Origin: SVQP01 sp045660125
Lineage (GTDB): Bacteria > Bacillota > Clostridia > Oscillospirales > CAG-272
Direction: 5' to 3'
DNA length: 5,685 nucleotides
Assembly: GCA_045660125.1 (NCBI GenBank)
Contig: JAZRDG010000094.1
Span: 1 to 5,685 of the forward strand
The notes under the pieces are model-generated. The model did not search any database, was not told the origin of the DNA, and worked only from the letters and a program-made list of their open reading frames with translations. A program made the translations under genes and the position numbers. This document shows positions 1-5,685 of this stretch, piece after piece (the first letter of the stretch is position 1; every line of letters begins with the position of its first letter).

Positions 1-174
1 ATGACCGAGGGCGCGACGTTTGGCTCTTCGCAGGTCATGCTGTATAACCCCGAGGAGAGATTTGCAAATCGCGCACAGAGATTGCGCTATATCGAGGGCT
101 GCCGCGGGCAGCTTGCCGAAAACGGGCTTGTGCTGGTAGAGGGCAGATTGCCCGAGCAAAATGAGGGGAGGTGA
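1..174 (+). CDS. C-terminal fragment of an upstream gene, product uncertain (possibly the DUF58 partner of the transglutaminase)
   Basis: Frame 1 is open from the first base to a TGA at 172-174, giving 57 residues that end in LPEQNEGR. The ATG at base 1 is probably an internal methionine, because no ribosome binding site can be seen and the fragment reads like a C-terminus (a stretch with RYIEGCRGQLAENG, then a short hydrophobic GLVLVEGRL). I do not recognise a domain in it. The next gene's Shine-Dalgarno sequence lies inside its last codons and the downstream start is only a few bases past the stop, so the two are almost certainly co-transcribed and translationally coupled. Known context: membrane transglutaminases are often preceded by a DUF58 gene and a MoxR ATPase gene, so DUF58 is the leading guess, based on neighbourhood only. 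That this is a coding tail is fairly sure; the function is not. Confidence 0.6.
   Translation: MTEGATFGSSQVMLYNPEERFANRAQRLRYIEGCRGQLAENGLVLVEGRLPEQNEGR
165..171 (+). promoter_or_regulatory. Ribosome binding site that fixes the transglutaminase start at GTG 180
   Basis: GGGGAGG is a strong Shine-Dalgarno sequence. An in-frame GTG at 171 opens the longest reading frame, but the Shine-Dalgarno runs into that codon, leaving no spacing. The next in-frame GTG at 180 lies 8 bases downstream, which is ideal, so translation most likely starts there. The stop of the upstream gene (172-174) falls between the site and the start, a typical coupled arrangement. Confidence 0.8.
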
Positions 175-179
175 GCACC

Positions 180-3100
180 GTGGCGAAAAAAGAGAAAAAA
201 GTAAAGGCGCCCAAAGCGCCTAAGCAAAAGAAGCAAAAAAAGCAGGCGGTGCTCATCCCCGAGCATCAGCGCCCCCTGCTGTGTCCGCCCGACCAAGCGG
301 GCAGGGGACTTGGCACGCGCGTATTCGGTTACGTTTGCCGCCTCTTTGTGGTCATGTGCCTGACATGGGCTTTGATGATGTTCTTTGGCGGCGGCTTTAC
401 CGGATCGTACGATTTTCAGGTTTGCGTCACCGAGGGAACTATGTTCGTGCTTGCCGCGTTTGCAACCGCGGTGTTCGGACTGCTGTTTTATAACCGCTTT
501 ACCGCTCTTGGCGGTGTTGCGCTGGGTGCTGCCGGCATTGCCGTGCTGTCTCCCAACGTAGTAGAGGGCGTGCTGGCACTCTACAACGGCTTTTTGTGCC
601 GCTTGTATCTGTCCAAGTTTACGCTGTATCTGACCACGATCGGTATCGGCGTGCCCAATATGACCTCGGGTGAGTCGCTGGCGGCGTATTACCTGGAAAA
701 GCTGACCGCATACGGTGCGGACGGCATGCTGGTCATGGCACTGGCACTCTCGGCAATCTTCGTGCCGTTCTTGGCAAAGCGCACGCGTCCCGTGCTGCCC
801 ACCGTGGCAATTTTGCTGTTCGTTGTGCCGGTCTGCGTGTTCAACGTAGCCTCCAGCGGACTTGGCGCAGGCGTGCTGATCGCATCGGTTGCCGCCGTGC
901 TGGTCATGTGGGCGTACGACAAAATGTTCCGTCGCCGCGTGGATGCGGATAAGTACGATACCAAGCTGCAGCTGTTCTTGGAGCAGGATAAACCCGAGTA
1001 CCCCGAGGAATACCTGCAAAAGAAGCGCGAAAAGGCTGAGAAAAAGCAGCAAAAGAAGCTTGCAAAGCAAGAAAAGAAGCGCAAAAAGCGCGAGGGTAAT
1101 ACGGTGGATCAGGAGATCTCGGATTACCTTGCAAAGCCGCAGAAAAAGGCAAAGCCCAAAAAGCAACGCCTGACCGAGCAGGAGAAAAAGCAGTTAAAGC
1201 TGCAAAAGAAGCAGCAAAAGCTGCACAAAAAAGAAATCAAAAAGCAGGTGCGCGCCGCGCGCAGATACGAGCAGGAAACCGACAGCGCAAGAAGCGCCAT
1301 GGGCGGCTTTGCCGCAGCCATGATGCTGGCGGTGTGCCTGTTGATCGTCATTATCCCCGCGCTGAGCATCAAAAAGCACATGGTCATCAAGGTGCTGGAC
1401 GAAAAGATCGCCTACGCACGCGCTTACGTGACCGCCGCGCTGATGGGCGACGACGAACGCCTGGACGAGCTGGAATACGAGCTGGATCAGGATAACTTCA
1501 AGCCGCATTCCACCGATCTTGAGCACGTGCAGTTTGACGGCACGCAGATCTTCTTTATCGAGTCGCAGTATGCAGCCAACCTGTATTTGCGCGGCTGGAT
1601 CGGCGTGGAGTACCGCGACGGTGCGTGGTATCCCGCAGGCACGACCGACGACCCGGAAAAACCCGGTGCGTTTGACGCCTACCGTGACCTTTGGGACATC
1701 GATGAGCATCCCTCGGATCGCATGTTTTACGATTTCTATTGGCTGCAGCATCAGGATCTTGAGATCTTTGACGCAAGCCACGATTTTCTGAACAAGTATC
1801 ACAAGTATACCGATTACGGCTTTGTTGCCATGACGGTGCATATGCGCCGCGTCAACAGCTATGATTCGCTGCTGTACTTGCCCAGCGTGTTCGACCAGAG
1901 CCGCGGACTGTACGGATACGGCAACGTTGAACCCAGCGAGCACAGCTTTGTCAACTACTACGACGGTATTCTGACAGGCCGTGATTTCCTCAAGGCGGGC
2001 ACCAAATACAGCGCGCTTGCCTTTGCACCCGTCAAGACCGATAAGGACTGGATGGACATTCTGAGCGCGGACATTGCGGATTATAACCTGCAAAAGGAGC
2101 TGATCCTGGCGTTCAGCTCTTACAAGGTAGAGCAGATGTCCTACGGACCCGACGTCAAGACCACGTATGTGGCCAAGGTGGAAAAGGACGTACCCGAAAA
2201 GGGCTTTACCACCGTTACGTACCGCAAGAGCAACAAGACAGTCGCGTCGTTCATTCACCGCAGTGAGGACGTGACGTATTCCGCACAGGACAAGGTGCTT
2301 GTACTGCGTGACGGCGCAGGGAACGAGTACGTGCTGGAGCTTGACAGCACCTTCCGCGTCAAGAGCGTGACCACGACCAACACCGAGTCTTTGTTGCACC
2401 GCTACATTTCGGGCAGCGAGGACGACCGCCGCGAGATCGCGCGCGTGCTGTTCGGCGGAACGCTTGAGGACCAGGAGGACGACACCAACTATACCGATTA
2501 CGTCTATAAGTACTATACCGGTAAGAGCGGCAGCAGCATCATTGCCGATCTTGCAGACGAGATCTTCAAAAACGCAACCTTCAAGGAAAAGGTGCCCACG
2601 GGTGAGTTTGAGCACGTCGAGGCGGTCACGCACGATGAGTTCTATCCCATCGGTACCAAGATGGAGATCGATTTCGAGCTCAACACCTACTATATCAAGG
2701 AGGTCGACGAGAACGGAGAGGAGACCGGTGAGTACATCGTTTGCGAGGGTGCGGATGCCACCATGATGGATATGCTGTTTGAAAAGATCACGGTGGTGGA
2801 TGAAGAGGCTTACGATGAGCCCATCTACGAGATCATTGACCATCCGTACGATTTCACCGCGGCAACCATGCAGGGCGCAACCTTTGGCGAGGCTGCGCTG
2901 CACCGTAACGACCTTGTCAGAGCGGTCATTGATTACATCATCGAGGAAAAGGGCTGCACGTATACGCTGACGCCCAATCTGGATCTGGTGGATGACTCGC
3001 TGGACGGCGTGGAAAACTTCCTGACCAATACCCAAGAGGGCTATTGCGTGCAGTTTGCCTCTGCCGCAGCCCTGATCCTGCGCGAATACGGCATTCCCGC

Positions 3101-3989
3101 AAGATACGTTGAGGGTTATATCGCTTGCGATTTCAACACCAACCGTGATGAAAACGCTGTGGGCAGATTTGCCACCTACGTGCACGACTATGAGGCGCAC
3201 GCATGGATCGAGGTGTTCTTTGACGGCATCGGCTGGGTACAGTACGAGTGCACGCCCGCATACTATGCAGGTATGTACGGCGGCGGTGAAAGCTCTGCTC
3301 CGGGTGAGGACAACAGCTCCTCCACACCCCCTCCCTCTATCAAGGATGAGATCGACGATATGATCGATCAGTACGATCCCGAGAAGGAAGAGGAGGTTGA
3401 CGAGGAAGCGCTTGCCGAGGAGGAGCAGCGCCGCAGAACCATCATCGCGTCCATCATCTTTGTGTCTGTTGCCCTTGTGGCAGCGGCTGTGATCGCGGTG
3501 CTGGTACGTCTTAAGAACCGCGCCGCAAGCGCGCAGTATAAGCGTGACAGCGCAGCCGAGACCGTGCTCTCCGAGCATTTCGGACAGAACACGAGCGAGG
3601 ACGATCGCAGAGAGCTCAGCTACACCGTGATCGACGCGTTGCACAATCTGCTGGATATTTACGGACTCTCTCCCGAGCCGGGCGAGTTCAAGGACGAGTA
3701 CGCGCGCAGACTTGCGCTTGATCTGGAGGATGTGCTTGGCAGATCGCCGGAATATGAGTCTGATGAGCAGCCCGATCCCGACGCGCCCGCAGCCGAGCAG
3801 CTGCCCGTCAGCGAGCACCGCATGGGCGAGATCATGGATGCCATTGCCGCCGAGGAATTCGGTCACGGCATGAGCGTGCCGCAGATGAAGCAGGTAGCAG
3901 CGCTGTATTGCGATCTGCGCTCGAGCGTGCATAAGCGTGTACGCTTTGGCAGACGCATGATCCTGCGTTATATCAAGAACAGACTGTAA
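180..3989 (+). CDS. Large multi-pass membrane transglutaminase-like protein (TgpA-like, with DUF4129-like tail)
   Basis: The protein is 1269 aa from GTG 180. The N-terminus is lysine-rich (about residues 1-22). Six likely membrane helices follow at about 50-71, 85-104, 107-125, 181-200, 205-223 and 226-246. A highly basic loop spans about 248-372, and a seventh helix lies at 376-397. An extracellular region of about 500 residues that I do not recognise precedes the transglutaminase core (about 905-1027). The core shows EGYCVQFASAAALILREYGI with Cys956, then EAHAWIEV with His1007, then GWVQYECTP, where Glu1023 stands at the usual acidic triad position. A Ser/Pro and acidic linker leads to helix eight (1087-1109). 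The cytoplasmic tail contains GLSPEPGEFKDEYARR (about 1162-1177), resembling DUF4129. Bacterial relatives carry an outward-facing cysteine-protease-fold core of mostly unknown substrate, acting as protease, peptidase or cross-linker. The domain order matches the TgpA type, but this protein is much longer than the roughly 650-750 aa usual there. It probably forms an operon with the gene upstream and ends at a terminator. The family call is firm; the substrate is unknown. Confidence 0.92.
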   Translation: MAKKEKKVKAPKAPKQKKQKKQAVLIPEHQRPLLCPPDQAGRGLGTRVFGYVCRLFVVMCLTWALMMFFGGGFTGSYDFQVCVTEGTMFVLAAFATAVFGLLFYNRFTALGGVALGAAGIAVLSPNVVEGVLALYNGFLCRLYLSKFTLYLTTIGIGVPNMTSGESLAAYYLEKLTAYGADGMLVMALALSAIFVPFLAKRTRPVLPTVAILLFVVPVCVFNVASSGLGAGVLIASVAAVLVMWAYDKMFRRRVDADKYDTKLQLFLEQDKPEYPEEYLQKKREKAEKKQQKKLAKQEKKRKKREGNTVDQEISDYLAKPQKKAKPKKQRLTEQEKKQLKLQKKQQKLHKKEIKKQVRAARRYEQETDSARSAMGGFAAAMMLAVCLLIVIIPALSIKKHMVIKVLDEKIAYARAYVTAALMGDDERLDELEYELDQDNFKPHSTDLEHVQFDGTQIFFIESQYAANLYLRGWIGVEYRDGAWYPAGTTDDPEKPGAFDAYRDLWDIDEHPSDRMFYDFYWLQHQDLEIFDASHDFLNKYHKYTDYGFVAMTVHMRRVNSYDSLLYLPSVFDQSRGLYGYGNVEPSEHSFVNYYDGILTGRDFLKAGTKYSALAFAPVKTDKDWMDILSADIADYNLQKELILAFSSYKVEQMSYGPDVKTTYVAKVEKDVPEKGFTTVTYRKSNKTVASFIHRSEDVTYSAQDKVLVLRDGAGNEYVLELDSTFRVKSVTTTNTESLLHRYISGSEDDRREIARVLFGGTLEDQEDDTNYTDYVYKYYTGKSGSSIIADLADEIFKNATFKEKVPTGEFEHVEAVTHDEFYPIGTKMEIDFELNTYYIKEVDENGEETGEYIVCEGADATMMDMLFEKITVVDEEAYDEPIYEIIDHPYDFTAATMQGATFGEAALHRNDLVRAVIDYIIEEKGCTYTLTPNLDLVDDSLDGVENFLTNTQEGYCVQFASAAALILREYGIPARYVEGYIACDFNTNRDENAVGRFATYVHDYEAHAWIEVFFDGIGWVQYECTPAYYAGMYGGGESSAPGEDNSSSTPPPSIKDEIDDMIDQYDPEKEEEVDEEALAEEEQRRRTIIASIIFVSVALVAAAVIAVLVRLKNRAASAQYKRDSAAETVLSEHFGQNTSEDDRRELSYTVIDALHNLLDIYGLSPEPGEFKDEYARRLALDLEDVLGRSPEYESDEQPDPDAPAAEQLPVSEHRMGEIMDAIAAEEFGHGMSVPQMKQVAALYCDLRSSVHKRVRFGRRMILRYIKNRL
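1014..1259 (+). other. Lysine-rich low-complexity segment encoding the cytoplasmic loop of the transglutaminase
   Basis: This purine-rich stretch repeats short AAG, AAA, CAG and GAG codon patterns. It encodes about 82 residues with roughly 28 lysines, plus many Gln, Glu and Arg (for example KKQQKKLAKQEKKRKKREG). The pattern predicts long charged helices or coiled coil lying between membrane helices six and seven. By the positive-inside rule it should face the cytoplasm, which also places the transglutaminase core outside. The repeated codons look like slippage-driven expansion, though no exact tandem unit is maintained. Confidence 0.75.
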
Positions 3990-3996
3990 TACCCCA

Positions 3997-4033
3997 AGGA
4001 CAGAGGATTTTTCCTCTGTCCTCTTTGATTTTT
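3997..4033 (+). terminator. Rho-independent terminator after the transglutaminase gene
   Basis: GGACAGAGGA (3998-4007) and TCCTCTGTCC (4012-4021) form a perfect 10-bp stem around a TTTT loop. One more A-T pair (3997 with 4022) extends it to 11 bp. A T-rich tract, CTTTGATTTTT, follows at 4023-4033. It begins 7 bases after the TAA of the transglutaminase gene and should insulate the downstream promoter from read-through. Confidence 0.9.
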
Positions 4034-4034
4034 C

Positions 4035-4062
4035 GATATTTTGCCGCTATCGGCAAAATATC
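4035..4062. repeat. Perfect 12-bp inverted repeat made of two convergent copies of a 15-bp element
   Basis: GATATTTTGCCG (4035-4046) and CGGCAAAATATC (4051-4062) are exact inverted copies separated by CTAT. Read as 15-mers, the first copy is GATATTTTGCCGCTA (4035-4049), one mismatch from the consensus. The second, on the minus strand (4048-4062), is GATATTTTGCCGATA. An outer TTTC (4031-4034) and GAAA (4067-4070) could extend the pairing past a 4-base bulge. No T tract follows the right arm, so a second terminator is unlikely. Together with the third copy downstream, a protein-binding operator is the better reading. The regulator is inferred, not shown. Confidence 0.75.
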
Positions 4063-4086
4063 TATCGAAAGTTATTAGAAAAGGTG

Positions 4087-4115
4087 TTGATATTTTGCCG
4101 ATAATGTGATATAAT
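4087..4115 (+). promoter_or_regulatory. Sigma-A type promoter of the HTH-Fic gene
   Basis: TTGATA (4087-4092) as -35, a 17-bp spacer, and a consensus TATAAT (4110-4115) as -10. Transcription is expected to begin around 4121-4123, giving a leader of about 25 bases before the ATG at 4147. This rules out the in-frame TTG at 4120 as a start codon. The -35 and spacer are overlapped by a copy of the repeated element. Confidence 0.88.
4089..4103 (+). promoter_or_regulatory. Putative operator: third copy of the 15-bp element, overlapping the -35 and spacer
   Basis: GATATTTTGCCGATA here is identical over all 15 bases to the minus-strand copy at 4048-4062 and matches 14 of 15 bases of the copy at 4035-4049. 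It covers most of the -35 hexamer and the first eleven bases of the spacer, so a bound protein would block RNA polymerase. Its centre lies 41 bp from that of the second copy, about four helical turns, which could allow bound proteins to interact or loop the DNA. The likeliest ligand is the HTH domain of the adjacent Fic protein. That assignment is inference. Confidence 0.65.
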
Positions 4116-4132
4116 AGTATTGCCAAACATGC

Positions 4133-4139
4133 AAGGAGG
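4133..4139 (+). promoter_or_regulatory. Ribosome binding site of the HTH-Fic gene
   Basis: AAGGAGG sits 7 bases before the ATG at 4147. It selects this ATG over the in-frame TTG at 4120 and ATG at 4129, neither of which has a suitable site upstream. Confidence 0.9.
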
Positions 4140-4146
4140 GAATCTT

Positions 4147-5037
4147 ATGAATTATATATCCGTAAGCCAAGCGGCAAAAAAGTGGAATATTTCTGAGCGC
4201 AGCGTTCGTAACTACTGTGCAGAGGGGCGCGTGTCCGGAGCGGTTCTTGTGGGCAAAACGTGGATGATTCCCGAAGAGGCGGGGAAGCCAATGCGTAAAA
4301 TGCGCAACGATGCCGCCCCCGAAACCTTACTTGACGTATTGCAAAGAGAAAAAAGCGGTGCTGTGTCCGGGGGCATCTATCACAAGGTGCAAATTGAGCT
4401 GACCTATAACTCTAACCATATCGAGGGTAGCCGCTTGACGCATGACCAAACGAGATATATTTTTGAGACCAACACCATCGGCATCGCGCATGACAATGTG
4501 AATGTGGACGATATTGTGGAGACTTCAAACCATTTTCGCTGCATTGATCTTGTGATTGAGAATGCCGCAGGCGTTCTGAGCGAGAGCTTTATCAAGGAGC
4601 TGCATCGAGTGCTCAAGAACGGAACTTCCGATAGCCGTAAGTCCTGGTTTGCAGTGGGAGATTACAAAAAGCTGCCTAACGAGGTTGGAGGAAGAGAGAC
4701 TGCGCTCCCCGAGGAGGTGGCAGGACAAATGAGATCCTTGCTGCTTGACTACAATGCAAAAAAAGAAAAGACCTTTGAAGACATCCTTGATTTTCATTAT
4801 CGATTTGAAAGTATTCACCCGTTTCAGGACGGAAACGGACGCGTTGGCAGATTGATTTTGTTCAAGGAGTGCTTGCGCCATAATATTGTTCCTTTCATGA
4901 TTGATGATGAGCTGAAGATGTTTTACTATCGAGGTCTTTCCGAATGGACGCGTGAGCGCGGATATCTGAAGGATACCTGCCTTGCAGCACAGGATAAGTT
5001 TAAGCGGTACTTGGATTATTTCCGTGTTTTGTACTAA
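4147..5037 (+). CDS. HTH-Fic protein: class II self-inhibited Fic/AMPylase-type enzyme with N-terminal DNA-binding domain
   Basis: The protein is 296 aa and soluble, with no signal peptide or membrane segment. Residues 3-42 (YISVSQAAKKWNISERSVRN, then a wing-like VLVGKTWMIP) resemble the MerR or excisionase-type helix-turn-helix. Residues 89-94, SNHIEG, match the inhibitory motif [S/T]xxxE[G/N] placed before the Fic core, which defines class II Fic proteins. In that class the motif Glu (here E93) pairs with the second Arg of the Fic motif (here R235) and blocks productive ATP binding. The Fic motif HPFQDGNGRVGR (224-235) is complete: catalytic His224, metal-binding Asp228, the GNG anion hole, Arg232 and Arg235. 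A target-binding flap is likely near 172-182. Known Fic proteins of this type transfer AMP from ATP to a hydroxyl on a target protein; the target here is unknown. The gene has its own promoter and three repeated elements upstream, suggesting autoregulation. Hand-counted lines show lower GC than in the transglutaminase gene, hinting at separate origin. The enzyme-family call is very sure. Confidence 0.95.
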   Translation: MNYISVSQAAKKWNISERSVRNYCAEGRVSGAVLVGKTWMIPEEAGKPMRKMRNDAAPETLLDVLQREKSGAVSGGIYHKVQIELTYNSNHIEGSRLTHDQTRYIFETNTIGIAHDNVNVDDIVETSNHFRCIDLVIENAAGVLSESFIKELHRVLKNGTSDSRKSWFAVGDYKKLPNEVGGRETALPEEVAGQMRSLLLDYNAKKEKTFEDILDFHYRFESIHPFQDGNGRVGRLILFKECLRHNIVPFMIDDELKMFYYRGLSEWTRERGYLKDTCLAAQDKFKRYLDYFRVLY

Positions 5038-5044
5038 GCGAGCA

Positions 5045-5073
5045 TTGACATGGCAATACGGATGTGTTATACT
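5045..5073 (+). promoter_or_regulatory. Strong sigma-A type promoter of the lipoprotein gene, with extended -10
   Basis: A consensus TTGACA (5045-5050), a 17-bp spacer and TATACT (5068-5073), preceded by TG at 5065-5066 as an extended -10. It lies in the 69-base gap after the Fic stop codon. No terminator hairpin is visible in that gap, so some Fic transcripts may read through into the lipoprotein gene, but this promoter should supply most of its expression. The 15-bp element of the Fic promoter does not occur here. Confidence 0.9.
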
Positions 5074-5094
5074 GAAAACAGAGTCTCGAAATGT

Positions 5095-5100
5095 GGAGGA
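5095..5100 (+). promoter_or_regulatory. Ribosome binding site of the lipoprotein gene
   Basis: GGAGGA lies 6 bases before the ATG at 5107, a standard spacing that supports this start. Confidence 0.88.
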
Positions 5101-5106
5101 AAGCTT

Positions 5107-5685
5107 ATGAAACGTTCTGTCGTGCTGCTATTGCTGATTGCCACGCTGCTGATGTCCTTGGCGGCATGTGTGGATGCCCCCGATCCCCAGGATACGCAAG
5201 ACTCGTCGGAAGGGGAGAGCGAGACGCTGCTGCTTGACAATATCCCCGATGACCTGAAATTCAACGGAGAGGATATCGTGATCTTGAGCCGCTCCAAGCA
5301 GGGTTGGACGCAGGATGAGATCGCAGTTCCCGAGCTTAATTCAGAGCCGGTCAACGACGCGATGTTCAACCGCAATATCGTGGTAGGGGACAGACTCAAC
5401 GTCAATATTGTGTCCAAGCCTATTGAGGATCCCGACGAAAACAAGCCCATTACCGAGATCGAGCGCGTGGTCAAGGCGGGTTCGTCGGATTACGATTTAG
5501 TCGCAGCTGCCTGCTATGTTACGCTCTCCTCTGTGCTCAAAGGCACCTTTTACGATCTGACTGAGCTTGAGTACCTCGATCTTTCGCGCGATTACTGGAT
5601 GCAGAGCTACAACGAGTTGATCTCGTATGGCGAGAGCCAGCATACCGCCACGGGTATGATCGCGCTCTCTACCTATCGCTTTGCT
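5107..5685 (+). CDS. Lipoprotein, probable ABC-transporter extracellular solute-binding protein, N-terminal part (cut by window end)
   Basis: The frame is open for 193 codons to the window edge. Residues 1-20 are a lipoprotein signal peptide: MKRS, a hydrophobic core, then the lipobox LAAC with Cys21 as the lipidated residue. An acidic, Ser-rich linker (about 22-44) should space the domain from the membrane. From about residue 49 the sequence resembles the solute-binding proteins of Clostridia: a first beta strand GEDIVILSR, the FNRNIVVGDRLNVNI segment (88-101), then SSDYDLVAAACYV (126-138) and the YDLTELEYLDLSRDYW segment (149-164). Such proteins capture an oligosaccharide or other small substrate outside the cell and deliver it to a two-subunit permease. 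The specificity cannot be read from this part, and permease genes, if linked, lie beyond the window. The gene has its own promoter. Lipoprotein is very sure; solute-binding is likely; the ligand is unknown. Confidence 0.82.
   Translation, partial: MKRSVVLLLLIATLLMSLAACVDAPDPQDTQDSSEGESETLLLDNIPDDLKFNGEDIVILSRSKQGWTQDEIAVPELNSEPVNDAMFNRNIVVGDRLNVNIVSKPIEDPDENKPITEIERVVKAGSSDYDLVAAACYVTLSSVLKGTFYDLTELEYLDLSRDYWMQSYNELISYGESQHTATGMIALSTYRFA

Noticed and set aside
87..1166. A 359-codon minus-strand open frame over the start of the transglutaminase gene.
   Set aside because: Its Leu, Phe and Gln-rich stretches are the complements of lysine codons in the basic N-terminus and loop. It has no convincing ribosome binding site and overlaps a well-supported gene.
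1014..1259. The AAG/CAG-rich stretch as a CRISPR array or a true tandem repeat.
   Set aside because: There is no constant repeat unit and no spacers. The periodicity is only that of Lys, Gln and Glu codons within an open reading frame.
1194..3932. A 912-codon open frame on the minus strand, antisense to the transglutaminase gene.
   Set aside because: It lies wholly inside a gene with clear catalytic motifs and membrane segments. Its translation is rich in His, Arg, Val and Leu with no recognisable domain. It fits a mirror effect of the GC-rich codon usage on the opposite strand.
4031..4070. The second hairpin as another intrinsic terminator or a riboswitch.
   Set aside because: No T tract follows the stem, it lies upstream of the promoter rather than in the leader RNA, and its sequence recurs at the promoter as a single copy, which points to a DNA-binding site.
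4120..4146. An in-frame TTG at 4120 and ATG at 4129 as alternative starts for the Fic protein.
   Set aside because: TTG 4120 would lie at or before the expected transcription start, and neither codon has a Shine-Dalgarno sequence. ATG 4147 has AAGGAGG at ideal spacing.
5067..5474. A 135-codon minus-strand open frame across the lipoprotein gene start.
   Set aside because: The plus strand has a promoter, ribosome binding site, signal peptide and lipobox in register. The minus-strand product is a Ser-rich shadow.

Overview
The window reads as a chromosomal stretch from a bacterium of the Bacillota, most likely an uncultured gut Clostridia or Oscillospirales-type lineage. The evidence is strong GGAGG ribosome binding sites, sigma-A type promoters with 17-bp spacers, a clostridial-style membrane transglutaminase, and a lipoprotein of the solute-binding type common in these bacteria. 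This placement is inferred from gene style and moderate GC content, not from a marker gene.

Positions 1-174 hold the last 57 codons of a gene that begins outside the window. It is followed almost directly, and probably translationally coupled, by a very large membrane transglutaminase-like gene (180-3989, 1269 aa). That protein has about six N-terminal membrane segments, an extremely lysine-rich cytoplasmic loop, a seventh membrane segment, a roughly 500-residue extracellular region of unknown fold, a transglutaminase core with Cys956, His1007 and Glu1023, an eighth membrane segment and a DUF4129-like cytoplasmic tail. In many bacteria such proteins sit next to MoxR ATPase and DUF58 genes, so the upstream fragment may be the DUF58 partner. 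A strong intrinsic terminator (3997-4033) closes this transcription unit.

Positions 4034-4146 form a compact regulatory region with three near-identical 15-bp elements, GATATTTTGCCGATA. Two are convergent and make a perfect 12-bp inverted repeat. The third overlaps the -35 element and spacer of a near-consensus promoter (TTGATA, 17 bp, TATAAT). This promoter drives a 296-aa protein (4147-5037) with an N-terminal helix-turn-helix domain, a class II inhibitory motif (SNHIEG) and a complete Fic AMPylase motif (HPFQDGNGRVGR). The layout suggests a self-inhibited Fic enzyme that may also repress its own promoter.

A second near-consensus promoter (TTGACA, 17 bp, TATACT) in the short gap after the Fic gene drives a lipoprotein gene (5107 to the window end). 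It resembles an ABC-transporter extracellular solute-binding protein and is cut off at residue 193. The three units appear independent in function. The Fic gene and its regulatory region are AT-richer than the transglutaminase gene and look like the most mobile or accessory part of the window.
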